Part shown: one piece after another, positions 42,896 to 52,784 of the stretch
Position numbering within the stretch: the stretch's first letter is position 1
How the letters are laid out: every line of letters begins with the position of its first letter
Assembly (NCBI GenBank): GCA_022826045.1
Contig: JAJDVQ010000092.1
Span: 33,551-97,550, forward strand
DNA length: 64,000 nucleotides
Direction of reading: 5' to 3'
Source: Acidimicrobiia bacterium
Lineage (GTDB): Bacteria; Actinomycetota; Acidimicrobiia; Acidimicrobiales; Poriferisodalaceae
Translations under genes and position numbers: made by a program
The notes under the pieces: model-generated
What the model saw: only the letters and a program-made list of their open reading frames with translations
Told to the model about the DNA's origin: nothing
Databases searched by the model: none

Positions 42896-43029
42896 GCGGC
42901 TGAGCCCCGGCCCGAGCGGCCCGTGAACCCGTGTCGAACAAGAATGGCGAACAAGAGCGGGAAACGACTGGTGCGGCAGCGAGAAGGCTCACCTATCGGC
43001 GCAGCCTCTAGCGAAGGGCGCTGGCTCGC

Positions 43030-43374
43030 TCAGAACGCGCCGGTGAGGACTTCGACCGTCCGGCCCATGACGGACGCTGCGTCGCAGCGGATCGGCCCGC
43101 GCCAGCCCCCCCGCTGGCGCAGGTACTCCGCCGCCACGCGGCGAACCCGTTGCTGCTTGCGCGCCGTGATCGCCTCGAAGCCGGTGCCGAAGCGCCCGCT
43201 CGTGCGGGTCTTCACCTCGCACACCACGAGCTGCGACCCGTCGGTGACGATGAGATCCAGCTCACCCGCGGCGCAGCGCCAGTTGCGCTCGAGCACGCGG
43301 TAGCCGCGCTCGGCATACCAGCGCTCGACCAGGCGTTCCCCGTACCGCCCCAGCGCTTGACGCTGAGCGCTCAC
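43030..43374 (-). CDS. YraN/UPF0102 family nuclease-fold protein
   Basis: LGRYGERLVERWYAERGYRVLERNWRCAAGELDLIVTDGSQLVVCEVKTRTSGRFGTGFEAITARKQQRVRRVA. Confidence 0.92.
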   Translation of the reverse strand: MSAQRQALGRYGERLVERWYAERGYRVLERNWRCAAGELDLIVTDGSQLVVCEVKTRTSGRFGTGFEAITARKQQRVRRVAAEYLRQRGGWRGPIRCDAASVMGRTVEVLTGAF

Positions 43375-43423
43375 CCCGCCGCCGCACCTTGCCGCGTCGG
43401 CGCGATGTCTCTCGAAGCGATCT

Positions 43424-43768
43424 CTAGAAGCGCTTCTCGCGAACCCGGGCCGCCTTGCCCACGCGATCGCGCAGGTAGTACAGCTTGGCCCGGCGCACAT
43501 CGCCGACCGCTACGCGCTCGATCTTGGCGATCGTCGGCGCATGCAGGGGGAAGGTGCGCTCAACGCCCACCCCGAAGCTGAGCTTGCGCACGGTGAACGT
43601 CTCGCTGATGCCCGAGGACTGGCGAGCGATCACGTATCCCTCGAAGACCTGGGTGCGGCGCCGGTTGCCCTCCACGACCCGAACGTGAACGCGGACCGTG
43701 TCGCCGGGACCGAAGTCCGGATGGTCATCGCGCAGGCGAGGCTGGTCGACTAGATCGGTGCTTCCCAT
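43424..43768 (-). CDS. rplS: 50S ribosomal protein bL19
   Basis: [62 protein letters not shown]. Confidence 0.97.
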   Translation of the reverse strand: MGSTDLVDQPRLRDDHPDFGPGDTVRVHVRVVEGNRRRTQVFEGYVIARQSSGISETFTVRKLSFGVGVERTFPLHAPTIAKIERVAVGDVRRAKLYYLRDRVGKAARVREKRF

Positions 43769-43867
43769 GGCGGCCCGACTCCCGAGATCGGCGTGGCGAC
43801 GGCCTACCGAGGCTAATGGTCTGGCCTCCCGATGCGGCATCGTGCTTGCCGCTGTCGACGCTCGCGG

Positions 43868-44602
43868 CTAGCCGGTCTCGGGAATCTGCAGTCCGAATTC
43901 TGCAAGCAGCTCGCGGTCGGGATCGCTGATGCCGCGCTCGGCCAGCAGATCCGGGCGATCACGTGCCGTGCGGACCAGCGCCATGGCCCGGCGCCAGCGG
44001 GCGACGCGTGCATGATCCCCGCTGCGCAGCACCTCGGGCACGTCGAGGCCGCGGAACTGCGCTGGTCGCGTCCAGTGCGGGCACTCCAGCAGTCCGCCGG
44101 AGAAGCTCTCATCAGCGCTCGAGGCGGCGTTGCCGAGCACGCCCGGCACCAGCCGCGCGACAGCCTCGGTCACGACCATCGCTGCGAATTCGCCCCCGGC
44201 GAGCACCACATCGCCCACCGAGACCGAGCCGTCCACGAGATCGGTGCGGATGCGCTCGTCGACGCCCTCGTAGCGACCGCACAGCAGGCTGAAGCCTCCT
44301 GTCGCCGCAAGCTCGGCGGCCATGGCCTGATCGAAGCGCCGACCGCCGGCGTCCAGCAGGAGCAGCGGCCGAGGCGGCGACACTTCCTCGACTGCGGCAA
44401 AGACCGGTTCTGGCATCAACACCATGCCCGGCCCGCCTCCGAATGGAGCGTCGTCGACGGTGCGATGGACGTCCGAGGTGGCCTGACGCAGGTCCCAGCA
44501 GCGGATGTCCATCAGGCCGCGCTGGCGGGCCCGTCCGAGAATGCTCAGATCGCACATCGCGTCAAGCTCGGCGGGGAAGATCGAGAACAGGTCGATGCGC
44601 AA
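43868..44602 (-). CDS. trmD: tRNA (guanine(37)-N1)-methyltransferase
   Basis: RIDLFSIFPAELDAMCDLSILGRARQRGLMDIRCWDLRQATSDVHRTVDDAPFGGGPGMVLMPEPVF...LLCGRYEGVDERI; TTG start inferred. Confidence 0.95.
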   Translation of the reverse strand: MRIDLFSIFPAELDAMCDLSILGRARQRGLMDIRCWDLRQATSDVHRTVDDAPFGGGPGMVLMPEPVFAAVEEVSPPRPLLLLDAGGRRFDQAMAAELAATGGFSLLCGRYEGVDERIRTDLVDGSVSVGDVVLAGGEFAAMVVTEAVARLVPGVLGNAASSADESFSGGLLECPHWTRPAQFRGLDVPEVLRSGDHARVARWRRAMALVRTARDRPDLLAERGISDPDRELLAEFGLQIPETG

Positions 44603-44633
44603 GCTGCTGCCGTGGGGGGCTGCGGAGCTGCCT

Positions 44634-45164
44634 TCAGCGCTGATCGAGCTCGAAGAGCCCATCGGGCACCTCCACGCGAACCACGCCGGATTCGCAGCGC
44701 ACCACAAACGTCAGCGGCACCAGGTGGCCCGTGTCCAGCTCGAGCAGGTCCGCCGCCGGGTTCGACACGACCGCGGTCACGACACCGGCAGCTTCACCCC
44801 GCTGATCGACGACCGTGGCGCCGCACAGGTCGTGCACCCACAGCTCGTCGGGGTCTGCGAGCGGCTCGGCGAACACGGTCGTTCCGGTCAGCGCCGCTGC
44901 CGCATCCCGGTCGTCGATGCCTTCGAATCTGACCAGCCAACGATTGCCGTCGGCGCGGGCGCGGGCGACGGCCCTGGGTCCCGCTGCGGTCACAAGCACC
45001 GAACCAGTATCGAATCGCTCGAGGCGGTTGGTGACCGGGTACACGGCGACCTCGCCCCGCACTCCGTGTGCGCGACCGATCGTCGCTATTTCCAGCAGTC
45101 CGGACGGCTCGGCCTCCGGAGCGCCGGAGTCAGTCGCGGAAGTCGACTTCGACCCCGACGCCAT
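44634..45164 (-). CDS. rimM: Ribosome maturation factor RimM
   Basis: LEIATIGRAHGVRGEVAVYPVTNRLERF...DDRDAAAALTGTTVFAE...VPDGLFEL. Confidence 0.92.
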   Translation of the reverse strand: MASGSKSTSATDSGAPEAEPSGLLEIATIGRAHGVRGEVAVYPVTNRLERFDTGSVLVTAAGPRAVARARADGNRWLVRFEGIDDRDAAAALTGTTVFAEPLADPDELWVHDLCGATVVDQRGEAAGVVTAVVSNPAADLLELDTGHLVPLTFVVRCESGVVRVEVPDGLFELDQR

Positions 45165-45402
45165 CGCGATGGGCGGCAGCGCGCACCAGCGTGCGGATGG
45201 CGTTGGCGACGCGCCCTCGCTTGCCGATGACCCGGCCGATGTCCTCGGAGCTCACGGTCGCCGTCAGGCTCAGCTTCGATCCCGACTCAGCAATCTCGAC
45301 CTCGACCTGGTCGGGATGCTCCACGAGCTGGGCGATGAGGTACAGCAGTACCTCTTCGGCAGCGGTGGTCTCGGCCTCGGCGCCGGTCTCTGCAGTGGTC
45401 AC
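45130..45402 (-). CDS. KH-domain RNA-binding protein (KhpA-like)
   Basis: Short protein between rpsP and rimM; EDIGRVIGKRGRVANAIRTLVRAAA KH motif. Confidence 0.92.
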   Translation of the reverse strand: MTTAETGAEAETTAAEEVLLYLIAQLVEHPDQVEVEIAESGSKLSLTATVSSEDIGRVIGKRGRVANAIRTLVRAAAHRDGVGVEVDFRD

Positions 45403-45824
45403 CGGTCCTCCCCGTCGTTCTGCGGCTCAGCATCGGCTGCCGCTGCGTTGGCTGGCGAGAGATCGTCGCCCTCTGCGGGGGCGTCGAGGACCAAGTCGGG
45501 CACGGGGACCGCCGGCGCGACATCGGGCGACGGCTCGGCGTCGTCCGCCGCGGCAGTCGGATCGGATGCCGAGCGGAAGTCGTCCCACGCGCCGGAGATC
45601 GTCAGCAGCTTCGAGACGGTCTCGCTCGGCTGCGCCCCGTGGCTGAGCCAGTGGACGGCGCGCTCGTTGACGATCGAGATCGCCGATGGCTCCTGGCGAG
45701 GATCGTAGGTGCCGATGACTTCCAGCACGCGGCCGTCGCGGGGCTTGCGGCTGTCGACAGCGACGACGCGGTAGCTGGGCTGCTTCTTCTTGCCGGTGCG
45801 CTTGAGGCGCAGACGAACGGCCAT
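45399..45824 (-). CDS. rpsP: 30S ribosomal protein bS16 with acidic/Ala-rich C-terminal tail
   Basis: MAVRLRLKRTGKKKQPSYRVVAVDSRKPRDGRVLEVIGTYDPR. Confidence 0.96.
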   Translation of the reverse strand: MAVRLRLKRTGKKKQPSYRVVAVDSRKPRDGRVLEVIGTYDPRQEPSAISIVNERAVHWLSHGAQPSETVSKLLTISGAWDDFRSASDPTAAADDAEPSPDVAPAVPVPDLVLDAPAEGDDLSPANAAAADAEPQNDGEDR

Positions 45825-45999
45825 GTTGCTCCCGGTGAGGTGAATACGAGTTTGGGGGCCTGTGGGGGCGGGCGAGCCGGCACATGGGGTGTGGCTTGGT
45901 GCGACACTCCGATGGGCCGACGCGCCGGCGAACGAGGATAACGGGACGCCGGCCCATCGCCCCCGACGCGACAGCACGGATCGGCCGCGCCGGAGTCGC

Positions 46000-47460
46000 T
46001 CAGCGACCGGGCAGCTTCAAGTCCAGTGCGTCCCAGTCGATCGCGTCGCTGAGCGGTTTGATGCCGGTCTTGGGCCCCGATCCCTTGGGCGACACCCGTC
46101 CCCCGCCGCCGGCGCGGCCCCCGCCGGTGCGGCCCGAGCCCCGACCGCGCTTGCGCGCAGCCTTGCGGCCCGCGGGCCGCCGCTTGGAGCCCAGCCCCAT
46201 CATCTTGCGCATCTGGGTGAACTGCTTGAGCAGGTTGCCGACCTGTGCCGACGATGTGCCGCTTCCCGCCGCGATGCGAGCCCGGCGGGACGCATCGATG
46301 ATCTCCGGCGACACTCGCTCGGCCGGCGTCATCGACAGCACGATCGCCTCGGCCATGGTGATCCGGTCGTCGTCGATCTCGGCATCGCGGACCTGATCGG
46401 ACATGCCCGGCATCATCTGCACGATGCTCTGCAGGTTCCCCATCTTGCGCAGCTGCCTGAGCTGGTCCACGAAATCGTCGAGCGTGAAGGTGCCCTCGGC
46501 CAGCCGCTGCGCGGCTGCTTCGGCTTCAGCCTCCTCGTAGACCTGCTCGGCCTTCTCGATGAGCGTGAGCACGTCGCCCATGCCCAGAATCCGGCCGGCC
46601 ATGCGGTCGGGGTGGAACTGCTCGAAGTCGTCGATCTTCTCCCCGACCGAAGCAAACGCCACGGGACGGCCGACGACCTCGGCGACAGACAGGGCAGCGC
46701 CGCCGCGCGCATCGCCGTCGAGCTTGGTCAGGATGATGCCGTCGACCTCGAGCGTAGCGTGAAACGCCTCGGCAGTCGACACGGCGTCCTGGCCGACCAT
46801 CGAGTCAACGACGAGGAACGTGTAGTGCGGTTCCACCGCATCGGAGATGCGGGCCACCTCGGTCATGAGCTCGACGTCGATCGCCAAGCGGCCTGCAGTG
46901 TCCACGATGAGCACATCGCGCCCGGCCTGGCGGGCATGTGCGAGCCCTCCTGCAGCGCAAGCCACAGGGTCGCCCGGCTCGCTCCAGACCTCCGTGTCGA
47001 TGCTGCGGGCCAGCGTCCGCAACTGTTCGACGGCCGCGGGGCGCTGCAGGTCGGCGCCCACCAGCAGCGGGTTGCGCCCCTGGGACTTGCACCACTGAGC
47101 CAGCTTGGCTGCGGCAGTGGTCTTGCCCGAGCCTTGGAGCCCGGCCAGCAGCACGACCGTGGGCGGTTTCGGCGCGAACTGGAAGTTGAGCGGGTTGCCG
47201 CCCAGGACGGCGACGAGCTCGTCGTTGACGATCTTGGTCACCTGCTGGCCGGGAGTCAGGCTGGCCGTGACCTCGCCGCCGATGCTGCGCTCGCGGACCC
47301 GCTCGGTGAACCGTCGGACCACCCCCACGTTGACATCGGCTTCGAGCAGGGCCACGCGGATCTCTGCCAGCACCTCGTCGACGTCGGCGGGACGCATCCG
47401 CCCGCGCCCGCGCAGCGACCGGAGCGTCCCGGAGAGGCGGTCAGTCAGCGTGTCGAACAT
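46000..47460 (-). CDS. ffh: Signal recognition particle protein
   Basis: MFDTLTDRLSGTLRSLRGRGRMRPADVDEVLAEIRVALLEADVN...GLQGSGKTTAAAKLA...DTAGRLAID...TKLDGDARGGAALS; M-domain at C-terminus. Confidence 0.97.
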   Translation of the reverse strand: MFDTLTDRLSGTLRSLRGRGRMRPADVDEVLAEIRVALLEADVNVGVVRRFTERVRERSIGGEVTASLTPGQQVTKIVNDELVAVLGGNPLNFQFAPKPPTVVLLAGLQGSGKTTAAAKLAQWCKSQGRNPLLVGADLQRPAAVEQLRTLARSIDTEVWSEPGDPVACAAGGLAHARQAGRDVLIVDTAGRLAIDVELMTEVARISDAVEPHYTFLVVDSMVGQDAVSTAEAFHATLEVDGIILTKLDGDARGGAALSVAEVVGRPVAFASVGEKIDDFEQFHPDRMAGRILGMGDVLTLIEKAEQVYEEAEAEAAAQRLAEGTFTLDDFVDQLRQLRKMGNLQSIVQMMPGMSDQVRDAEIDDDRITMAEAIVLSMTPAERVSPEIIDASRRARIAAGSGTSSAQVGNLLKQFTQMRKMMGLGSKRRPAGRKAARKRGRGSGRTGGGRAGGGGRVSPKGSGPKTGIKPLSDAIDWDALDLKLPGR

Positions 47461-47463
47461 CGA

Positions 47464-48696
47464 TCATTCCCCCTCGGAGGGCTGTGGCTCGCCGGAGACC
47501 CCCAGCAGCGCGTCGACATAGCTGTCGGGGTCGAAAGCGACGAGATCTTCCGCTTGCTCGCCGAGGCCCACGAGTTTTACCGGGAGCCCCAGCTCGGCCT
47601 CGATGGCGAAGACGATGCCGCCCTTGGCTGAGCCGTCCAGCTTGGTGAGCACGACACCGGTCACATCGGTGGCCTCGGCGAAGGCCCGCGCCTGGCTGAG
47701 GCCGTTCTGGCCGGTCGTGGCGTCGATCACCAACAGGGTCTCGGCAACCGCGCCGGGCTCGCGATCGGCCACCCGGCGCACCTTGGCGAGCTCGTCCATC
47801 AGGTTCTTGCGGGTCTGCAGCCTGCCGGCGGTATCGGCGAGCACCACGTCTGCGCCGCGCGCCGCCGCCGCCGTGACGGCGTCATGCACCACCGAACTGG
47901 GGTCTGCGCCCGAGCTGCCCGAGATGAGCTCGGCCCCGCAACGATCAGCCCAGGTCTGCAGCTGGGACGCAGCCGCAGCGCGGAACGTGTCGCCCGCGGC
48001 CATGACGACGCGCTGGCCCGACGACGAGAGTCGGTGGCCGACCTTGCCGATCGTGGTGGTCTTGCCAACGCCGTTGACGCCCACGAACAGCCACACTGCC
48101 GTTGCGTCGTCCCGGCCGGGCACCGAGGTTGCAAGCGATCGCTCCGCATCGAGCACCTCGCGCATCTGGTCGCCCAGCGCGCTCAGCAGGTCGTCCCCCT
48201 CGGTGATGCCGGCTGCGGCAGCCGCGCTGCGCAGCCGATCCAGCGTCGCCATCGTGGTCGCCACGCCCACATCGGCGCCGAGCAGCGCCTCCTCGAAGCT
48301 CTCCCATGTCTCGGCGTCGGGTGTGCGCCCCCGGATGGAGGCGAGCCGATCCCGCAGAGTGCGGCGCGACGAGGCCAGGCCCGAGGCGAACGTGACCGGC
48401 GCCCGCTCCGGCTTTGCGACGTCGGGGTGAGCAGTCTCGTCAGGCGCCGTCGCCGCGGTTGCCGACGGCTGGGCGGCAAGCTGCGGGCGCGGCTGTTCTG
48501 GGGGGCTCGATGAGGCGGCACGGCGCTGCCTGCTTCGCTGCACCAAGGGCACCGTCATCAGCGCCAACATCGCGACCACGAGACCGATGACGGCGATGCG
48601 CCAGCCGTCGGGCAGGGCGTCGCTCCCCCCGAGGAGGAGAATCGCCCCGATGAAGATCACGATGGCGCCTGCGCCGGCGACCGCCCTAGTGCTCAC
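47464..48696 (-). CDS. ftsY: SRP receptor FtsY
   Basis: GVNGVGKTTTIGKVGHRLSSSGQRVVMAAGDTFRAAAASQL...DTAGRLQTRKNLMDELAKVRRV...TKLDGSAKGGIVF. Confidence 0.97.
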   Translation of the reverse strand: MSTRAVAGAGAIVIFIGAILLLGGSDALPDGWRIAVIGLVVAMLALMTVPLVQRSRQRRAASSSPPEQPRPQLAAQPSATAATAPDETAHPDVAKPERAPVTFASGLASSRRTLRDRLASIRGRTPDAETWESFEEALLGADVGVATTMATLDRLRSAAAAAGITEGDDLLSALGDQMREVLDAERSLATSVPGRDDATAVWLFVGVNGVGKTTTIGKVGHRLSSSGQRVVMAAGDTFRAAAASQLQTWADRCGAELISGSSGADPSSVVHDAVTAAAARGADVVLADTAGRLQTRKNLMDELAKVRRVADREPGAVAETLLVIDATTGQNGLSQARAFAEATDVTGVVLTKLDGSAKGGIVFAIEAELGLPVKLVGLGEQAEDLVAFDPDSYVDALLGVSGEPQPSEGE

Positions 48697-48707
48697 TGGC
48701 GGGCAGG

Positions 48708-51700
48708 CTACCGAGGTGCTGTGACGGGCTCGCCGGCTGTCAGCGGGCCGTCCGCGGCAATGAGCGCAGCGGCGGCCGACGGCCGTTCGGACACGACCAC
48801 GCTGGATCCTCCCGGCGGCATCGACACGCCGTAGAGCACGTCAGCCGACTCCATCGTGCGACGCTGATGGCTCACGATGACCAGCTGCGATTCGCTCCGG
48901 AATTCGGTCACGAGATCCAGGAAGCGCTGCAGGTTCACGTCGTCGAGCGCTGCTTCGACCTCATCGAGGACATAGAAGGGCGAGGGGCGGCTGCGGAACA
49001 CCGCGAAGAGATAGGTCAGCGCAACCAGCGAGCGCTCGCCGCCCGAGAGCAGCGACAAGCGTCCGACCCGCTTGCCGGCCGGTCGCACGTCCAGCTCGAC
49101 GCCGCAGGCAAGCAGATCGTCGGGATCGGTCAGCGAGAGCTTGCCGGTCCCGCCGGGGAACAGCGTGCCGAACAGCTCCGCGAAGTTCCGCGCGACGTCT
49201 TCGAAGGCCTCCGCGAACGTCGACACGATCTCGGCGTCGATTGCTCGAATCACCTTGCCCAGCTCGCGTCGGCTGGCGCGCACGTCGGCCAGCTGGGACG
49301 CCACGAACTCGTGGCGCTCGGACGCTGCTTCGTACTCGGACAGCGCGAGCGGATTGATCGGCCCGATCCGGCTGAGATCGGCACGCAGCGACCGCTCGTG
49401 GGCCTTGGCGGTGACGCCATCGGGCAACGGCGGCGGCAGTGCTGCGAGTGCCGTTTCCGGCTCGGCATCGAATTCCACTCGCAGGGTGTTGACCAGCACG
49501 TCGCGCTTGGTCCTGCGCTCGGCTTCGCTCACGTCCAGCGCCGCTAGCTCAGTGCGCACGCTCTCTTGACGGGCCGAGATGGCATCGCGCTCACGCCGCA
49601 ATGCGTCAAGGCGGTCGGAGAGCTGGTGCACCAGCGCTGTCCGGGCCTCATGGCGTGCTCGCAAGCGGTCGGCTTCGGCGTCGAGACGGTGACGACGCCC
49701 CGAGAGCAGCAGCGCGAGCCGATCCAGCGCCGTGGTGATGTGCCCGGATCGCTCGAGCCGGGCAGAAGCGGCTGTGCGGGACGACTCATGGCCCGCGAGG
49801 CGCTGAGCTATGGCCCGCAGCCGGTGCTCGAGGGCAGTCCGGCGCTGCTGCTGGGCGGCTGCGCCGGCTTCGAGCGCCTGAGCCCGCGCGGCCTGCCTGG
49901 CGGACACAGCGGCGATCCGCTGCCGCAGCGATTCGACGGCCCGCCGTGCGTTGCGCTGGGTGTCGAGCGCGGCTCGGTGCGCCTGTCGAGCGGCGTCGAG
50001 CGCGGCGGCCCTCTCTCGGTGCCGGTCTCTCAGTTCGGCGATGCGTCCCTGCGCCTCCTGGTGCGCCGCTTCGGCCGCGGCGGCACCGGTGCCGCCGATC
50101 CGCCAGCTGCGGGGACCGAATCGATCCCCGCCGAGCGTCACGAAGATGCCGTCGCGATCTGCGCAAGCTCGCTCGTACGCAGCAGACCAGTCGTCTCCCA
50201 CGCACACCGCGTGGCCGATGAGCGCATCCACCAGCGCCGTGATGCGGTCGTGGCAATCCTCCGGTGCGTCGGGAGCGACCCCGACATGCGGCCGCACGAG
50301 CTCGTCTCCGGCGCCCAGCGGCGACGAACCCGCGGGCACTCCCGGCTCGCCGGGATCGCCCGCGGCGCTGAGCGAGATCACCGATCCGGCCAGCCCTGCA
50401 GCGTCGAGTGCGCCAAGCGCTTCCGAAGCAGCACCGTCATCGCGCACGACGACAGCGCTCAACGCGCCGTGCGCCGCGGCCTCTGCCGCCGCCTCGAAGC
50501 CCTCTTCGATGGCGAGCAGGTCGCTCAGCACTCCCAGCACGCCGGGCACTCCGCCGAGTGCTTCGACACCGGAGTCGTCCCGAGCCGAGCTGATCGCCGA
50601 GTTCAACGCCTCTGAGCGTCCGATCCAGCGCTGCAACTCCTCCACCACTGCTTGCTGGTCTTCGTCGGCCTCCCTCACGGCTGCGGCCGCTTCGTCGAGG
50701 CGCGCTTGGGCTTCCGATGCGGCCGCCGAGGCCTCGTCAAGTTCTTCCTCGTGACGCGCTGCCTCGTCAACCTTCCGATCGGGAACATCCCCCGAGCCCG
50801 ATCGGGCTGCAGGCTCCCTGCCGCCTGACTGCGCTGCATCCAGCTCTGCAATCTCCGCAGACAACCTGGTGTGCTCGTCGGTGAGCGTCGCGACGACGTC
50901 TGAATCGAGCAAGGCGTCTCGCTCGCGTTCGACCGAGCGCATCCGCTCGTAGGTCTGACCGATGAGGCCGCGAGCCCGTTCTGACAGCGACGCCACGCGT
51001 GACAGCCGGTCGGTCGGCTCGCTGGTCAGCTCGGCAAGCTGGCCCTGCGCGGCCTCGATCGCTGCGCCGGTCTCGGCAAGCGAGGTCGCGGCGCCACCCT
51101 GCTCCGCCTGCATCTCCGCCCGCCTTGCATCCGCGACGGCCTGCGACTGCTGGTAACCCGCCAGCTCCCGTCCTGCGTTGTAGAGCTGAAGGTCTGCCAG
51201 TTCTGAGCTGATCTCAGCGTGGCGGCGTGCGGCTTCTGCCTGCCGTTCGAGCGGCCTGAGCTGGCGGCGCAGCTCCCGCTGCAGATCCGCGAGACGCGTC
51301 ACGTTCGCCTCGGTGCTCTCGAGCCGTCGCTCCGCCCGCTCCTTGCGCCGACGGAACTTCAGGACCCCGGCGGCTTCCTCGATGAGCGCACGACGTTCTG
51401 ACGGCTGCGCCGCAAGCACCCCGGTGATCTGGCCCTGGGCCACGATGATGTGCTGCTGCCGACCGACACCGGCGTCATTGAGAAGCTCTTGCAGATCGAG
51501 CAGGCGACAGGGCGTGCCGTTGAGCGCGTACTCGGACTCGCCCGAGCGGTACAGCGTGCGGGTGATCGCCACCTCGGCGGTCCGGGTGGGCAGAGTCTGC
51601 GACTCGTTGTCGATGACCAGGGTGACCTGTGCCCGGCCCAGCGCGACACGGCGATCGGTGCCCGCAAAGACCACATCGTCCATCCGCTGGCCCCTCAGCG

Positions 51701-51863
51701 TGCGGGGTCCCTGGGCGCCCAGCACCCAGGCGATCGCATCCACGACGTTGGACTTGCCGCTGCCATTGGGGCCGACCACCACGGTGACGCCCGGCTCGAA
51801 CGTGAGCGTGGTGGTCTCGGCGAACGACTTGAAGCCGGACAGCGTCAGGGAGCGGAGGAACAC
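48708..51863 (-). CDS. smc: Chromosome segregation protein SMC
   Basis: MFLRSLTLSGFKSFAETTTLTFEPGVTVVVGPNGSGKSNVVDAIAWVLGAQGPRTLRG...LLSGGERSLVALTYLFAVFRSRPSPFYVLDEVEAALDDVN. Confidence 0.97.
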   Translation of the reverse strand: MFLRSLTLSGFKSFAETTTLTFEPGVTVVVGPNGSGKSNVVDAIAWVLGAQGPRTLRGQRMDDVVFAGTDRRVALGRAQVTLVIDNESQTLPTRTAEVAITRTLYRSGESEYALNGTPCRLLDLQELLNDAGVGRQQHIIVAQGQITGVLAAQPSERRALIEEAAGVLKFRRRKERAERRLESTEANVTRLADLQRELRRQLRPLERQAEAARRHAEISSELADLQLYNAGRELAGYQQSQAVADARRAEMQAEQGGAATSLAETGAAIEAAQGQLAELTSEPTDRLSRVASLSERARGLIGQTYERMRSVERERDALLDSDVVATLTDEHTRLSAEIAELDAAQSGGREPAARSGSGDVPDRKVDEAARHEEELDEASAAASEAQARLDEAAAAVREADEDQQAVVEELQRWIGRSEALNSAISSARDDSGVEALGGVPGVLGVLSDLLAIEEGFEAAAEAAAHGALSAVVVRDDGAASEALGALDAAGLAGSVISLSAAGDPGEPGVPAGSSPLGAGDELVRPHVGVAPDAPEDCHDRITALVDALIGHAVCVGDDWSAAYERACADRDGIFVTLGGDRFGPRSWRIGGTGAAAAEAAHQEAQGRIAELRDRHRERAAALDAARQAHRAALDTQRNARRAVESLRQRIAAVSARQAARAQALEAGAAAQQQRRTALEHRLRAIAQRLAGHESSRTAASARLERSGHITTALDRLALLLSGRRHRLDAEADRLRARHEARTALVHQLSDRLDALRRERDAISARQESVRTELAALDVSEAERRTKRDVLVNTLRVEFDAEPETALAALPPPLPDGVTAKAHERSLRADLSRIGPINPLALSEYEAASERHEFVASQLADVRASRRELGKVIRAIDAEIVSTFAEAFEDVARNFAELFGTLFPGGTGKLSLTDPDDLLACGVELDVRPAGKRVGRLSLLSGGERSLVALTYLFAVFRSRPSPFYVLDEVEAALDDVNLQRFLDLVTEFRSESQLVIVSHQRRTMESADVLYGVSMPPGGSSVVVSERPSAAAALIAADGPLTAGEPVTAPR

Positions 51864-51953
51864 AGGGCCAGATCAGATCAGCAAGTTCAGACCAATTGGG
51901 GCAGGGGCCAGCGAGCCGAGTTTGTCAAAGACTCGAGGCGCGGGCGGGGAGGC

Positions 51954-52784
51954 CTACACCTGATAGTCGCAGTAGTGGTGGGTCACGCCCCGGATCACGG
52001 CGGTGAGCACATCGCCCCTGCCGTTGCGGCACCGCTCGCCCGCGCGCCCGAAGACCTCGAGGTAGGTATCGAAGCCGCCCGCCTTGCCGAAGATGTCGAG
52101 GTGGCCGCCGACCGAGGCACCGCGGTACTTGATCGAGTTGTGAACGGTCTCGACGATGGCTCGGTAGAGCCGCCGGACCTCCTGGGTGTTGAGCGCGCTG
52201 GCGACCCGCGCATGTCCCAATCGGGCCGCATGCAGCACCTCATCGGAGTACATCGGCCCGAGGCCCACGACGAACGTGGGATCGAGCAGGAGATCTCGCA
52301 CGGTGTCGGTACGGCCTCGCAGCATGAGCGCGAAGTCGGTCCATGGCATCGGCATGTCGACCGGGTCGAACCCGAGATCGTCGCGGTCCGGATAGAGCTT
52401 CTGGTAGCGGGCCCAAGTGAGAACTCGCAATGTTGCCTCATCACCGGAGTCGAGCAGGCGAAGCTGCCCTCCCTTGGTGAACGTCATGATCACCTTGGTC
52501 TCGGGCTCAACCGGGGTTCTCGAGGTCGCCCGCCGGAACGAACCGGTCTCGCCGAGGCGCGCGACCATGATCTCGTCGGTGTCGAGCATGAAGTGGATCA
52601 GCGAGCCCTCGCGGGACACCGAATCGATCTTCTTGCCCACAAGCAGGTCGGCAAACTGCTGCTTGGAGCGCATCGCCGGCAGTGCCCGCTTGGTGCCGGG
52701 GACGTCGACTGACTTGAACTTGCGGTTCGAGACCTCCTTGTCCAGATCGCGCTTGGCAATCTCGATCTCAGGCAATTCAGCCAT
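51954..52784 (-). CDS. Fpg/Nei-family DNA glycosylase homolog with altered catalytic N-terminus
   Basis: MAELPEIEIAKRDLDKEV...KYRGASVGGHLDIFGKAGGFDTYLEVFGRAGERCRNGRGDVLTAVIRGVTHHYCDYQV: Fpg-like overall but MAE in place of MPE and a degenerate zinc finger. Confidence 0.85.
   Translation of the reverse strand: MAELPEIEIAKRDLDKEVSNRKFKSVDVPGTKRALPAMRSKQQFADLLVGKKIDSVSREGSLIHFMLDTDEIMVARLGETGSFRRATSRTPVEPETKVIMTFTKGGQLRLLDSGDEATLRVLTWARYQKLYPDRDDLGFDPVDMPMPWTDFALMLRGRTDTVRDLLLDPTFVVGLGPMYSDEVLHAARLGHARVASALNTQEVRRLYRAIVETVHNSIKYRGASVGGHLDIFGKAGGFDTYLEVFGRAGERCRNGRGDVLTAVIRGVTHHYCDYQV

Noticed and set aside
45862-47631. 589-aa plus-strand ORF
   Set aside because: Antisense shadow of ffh/ftsY
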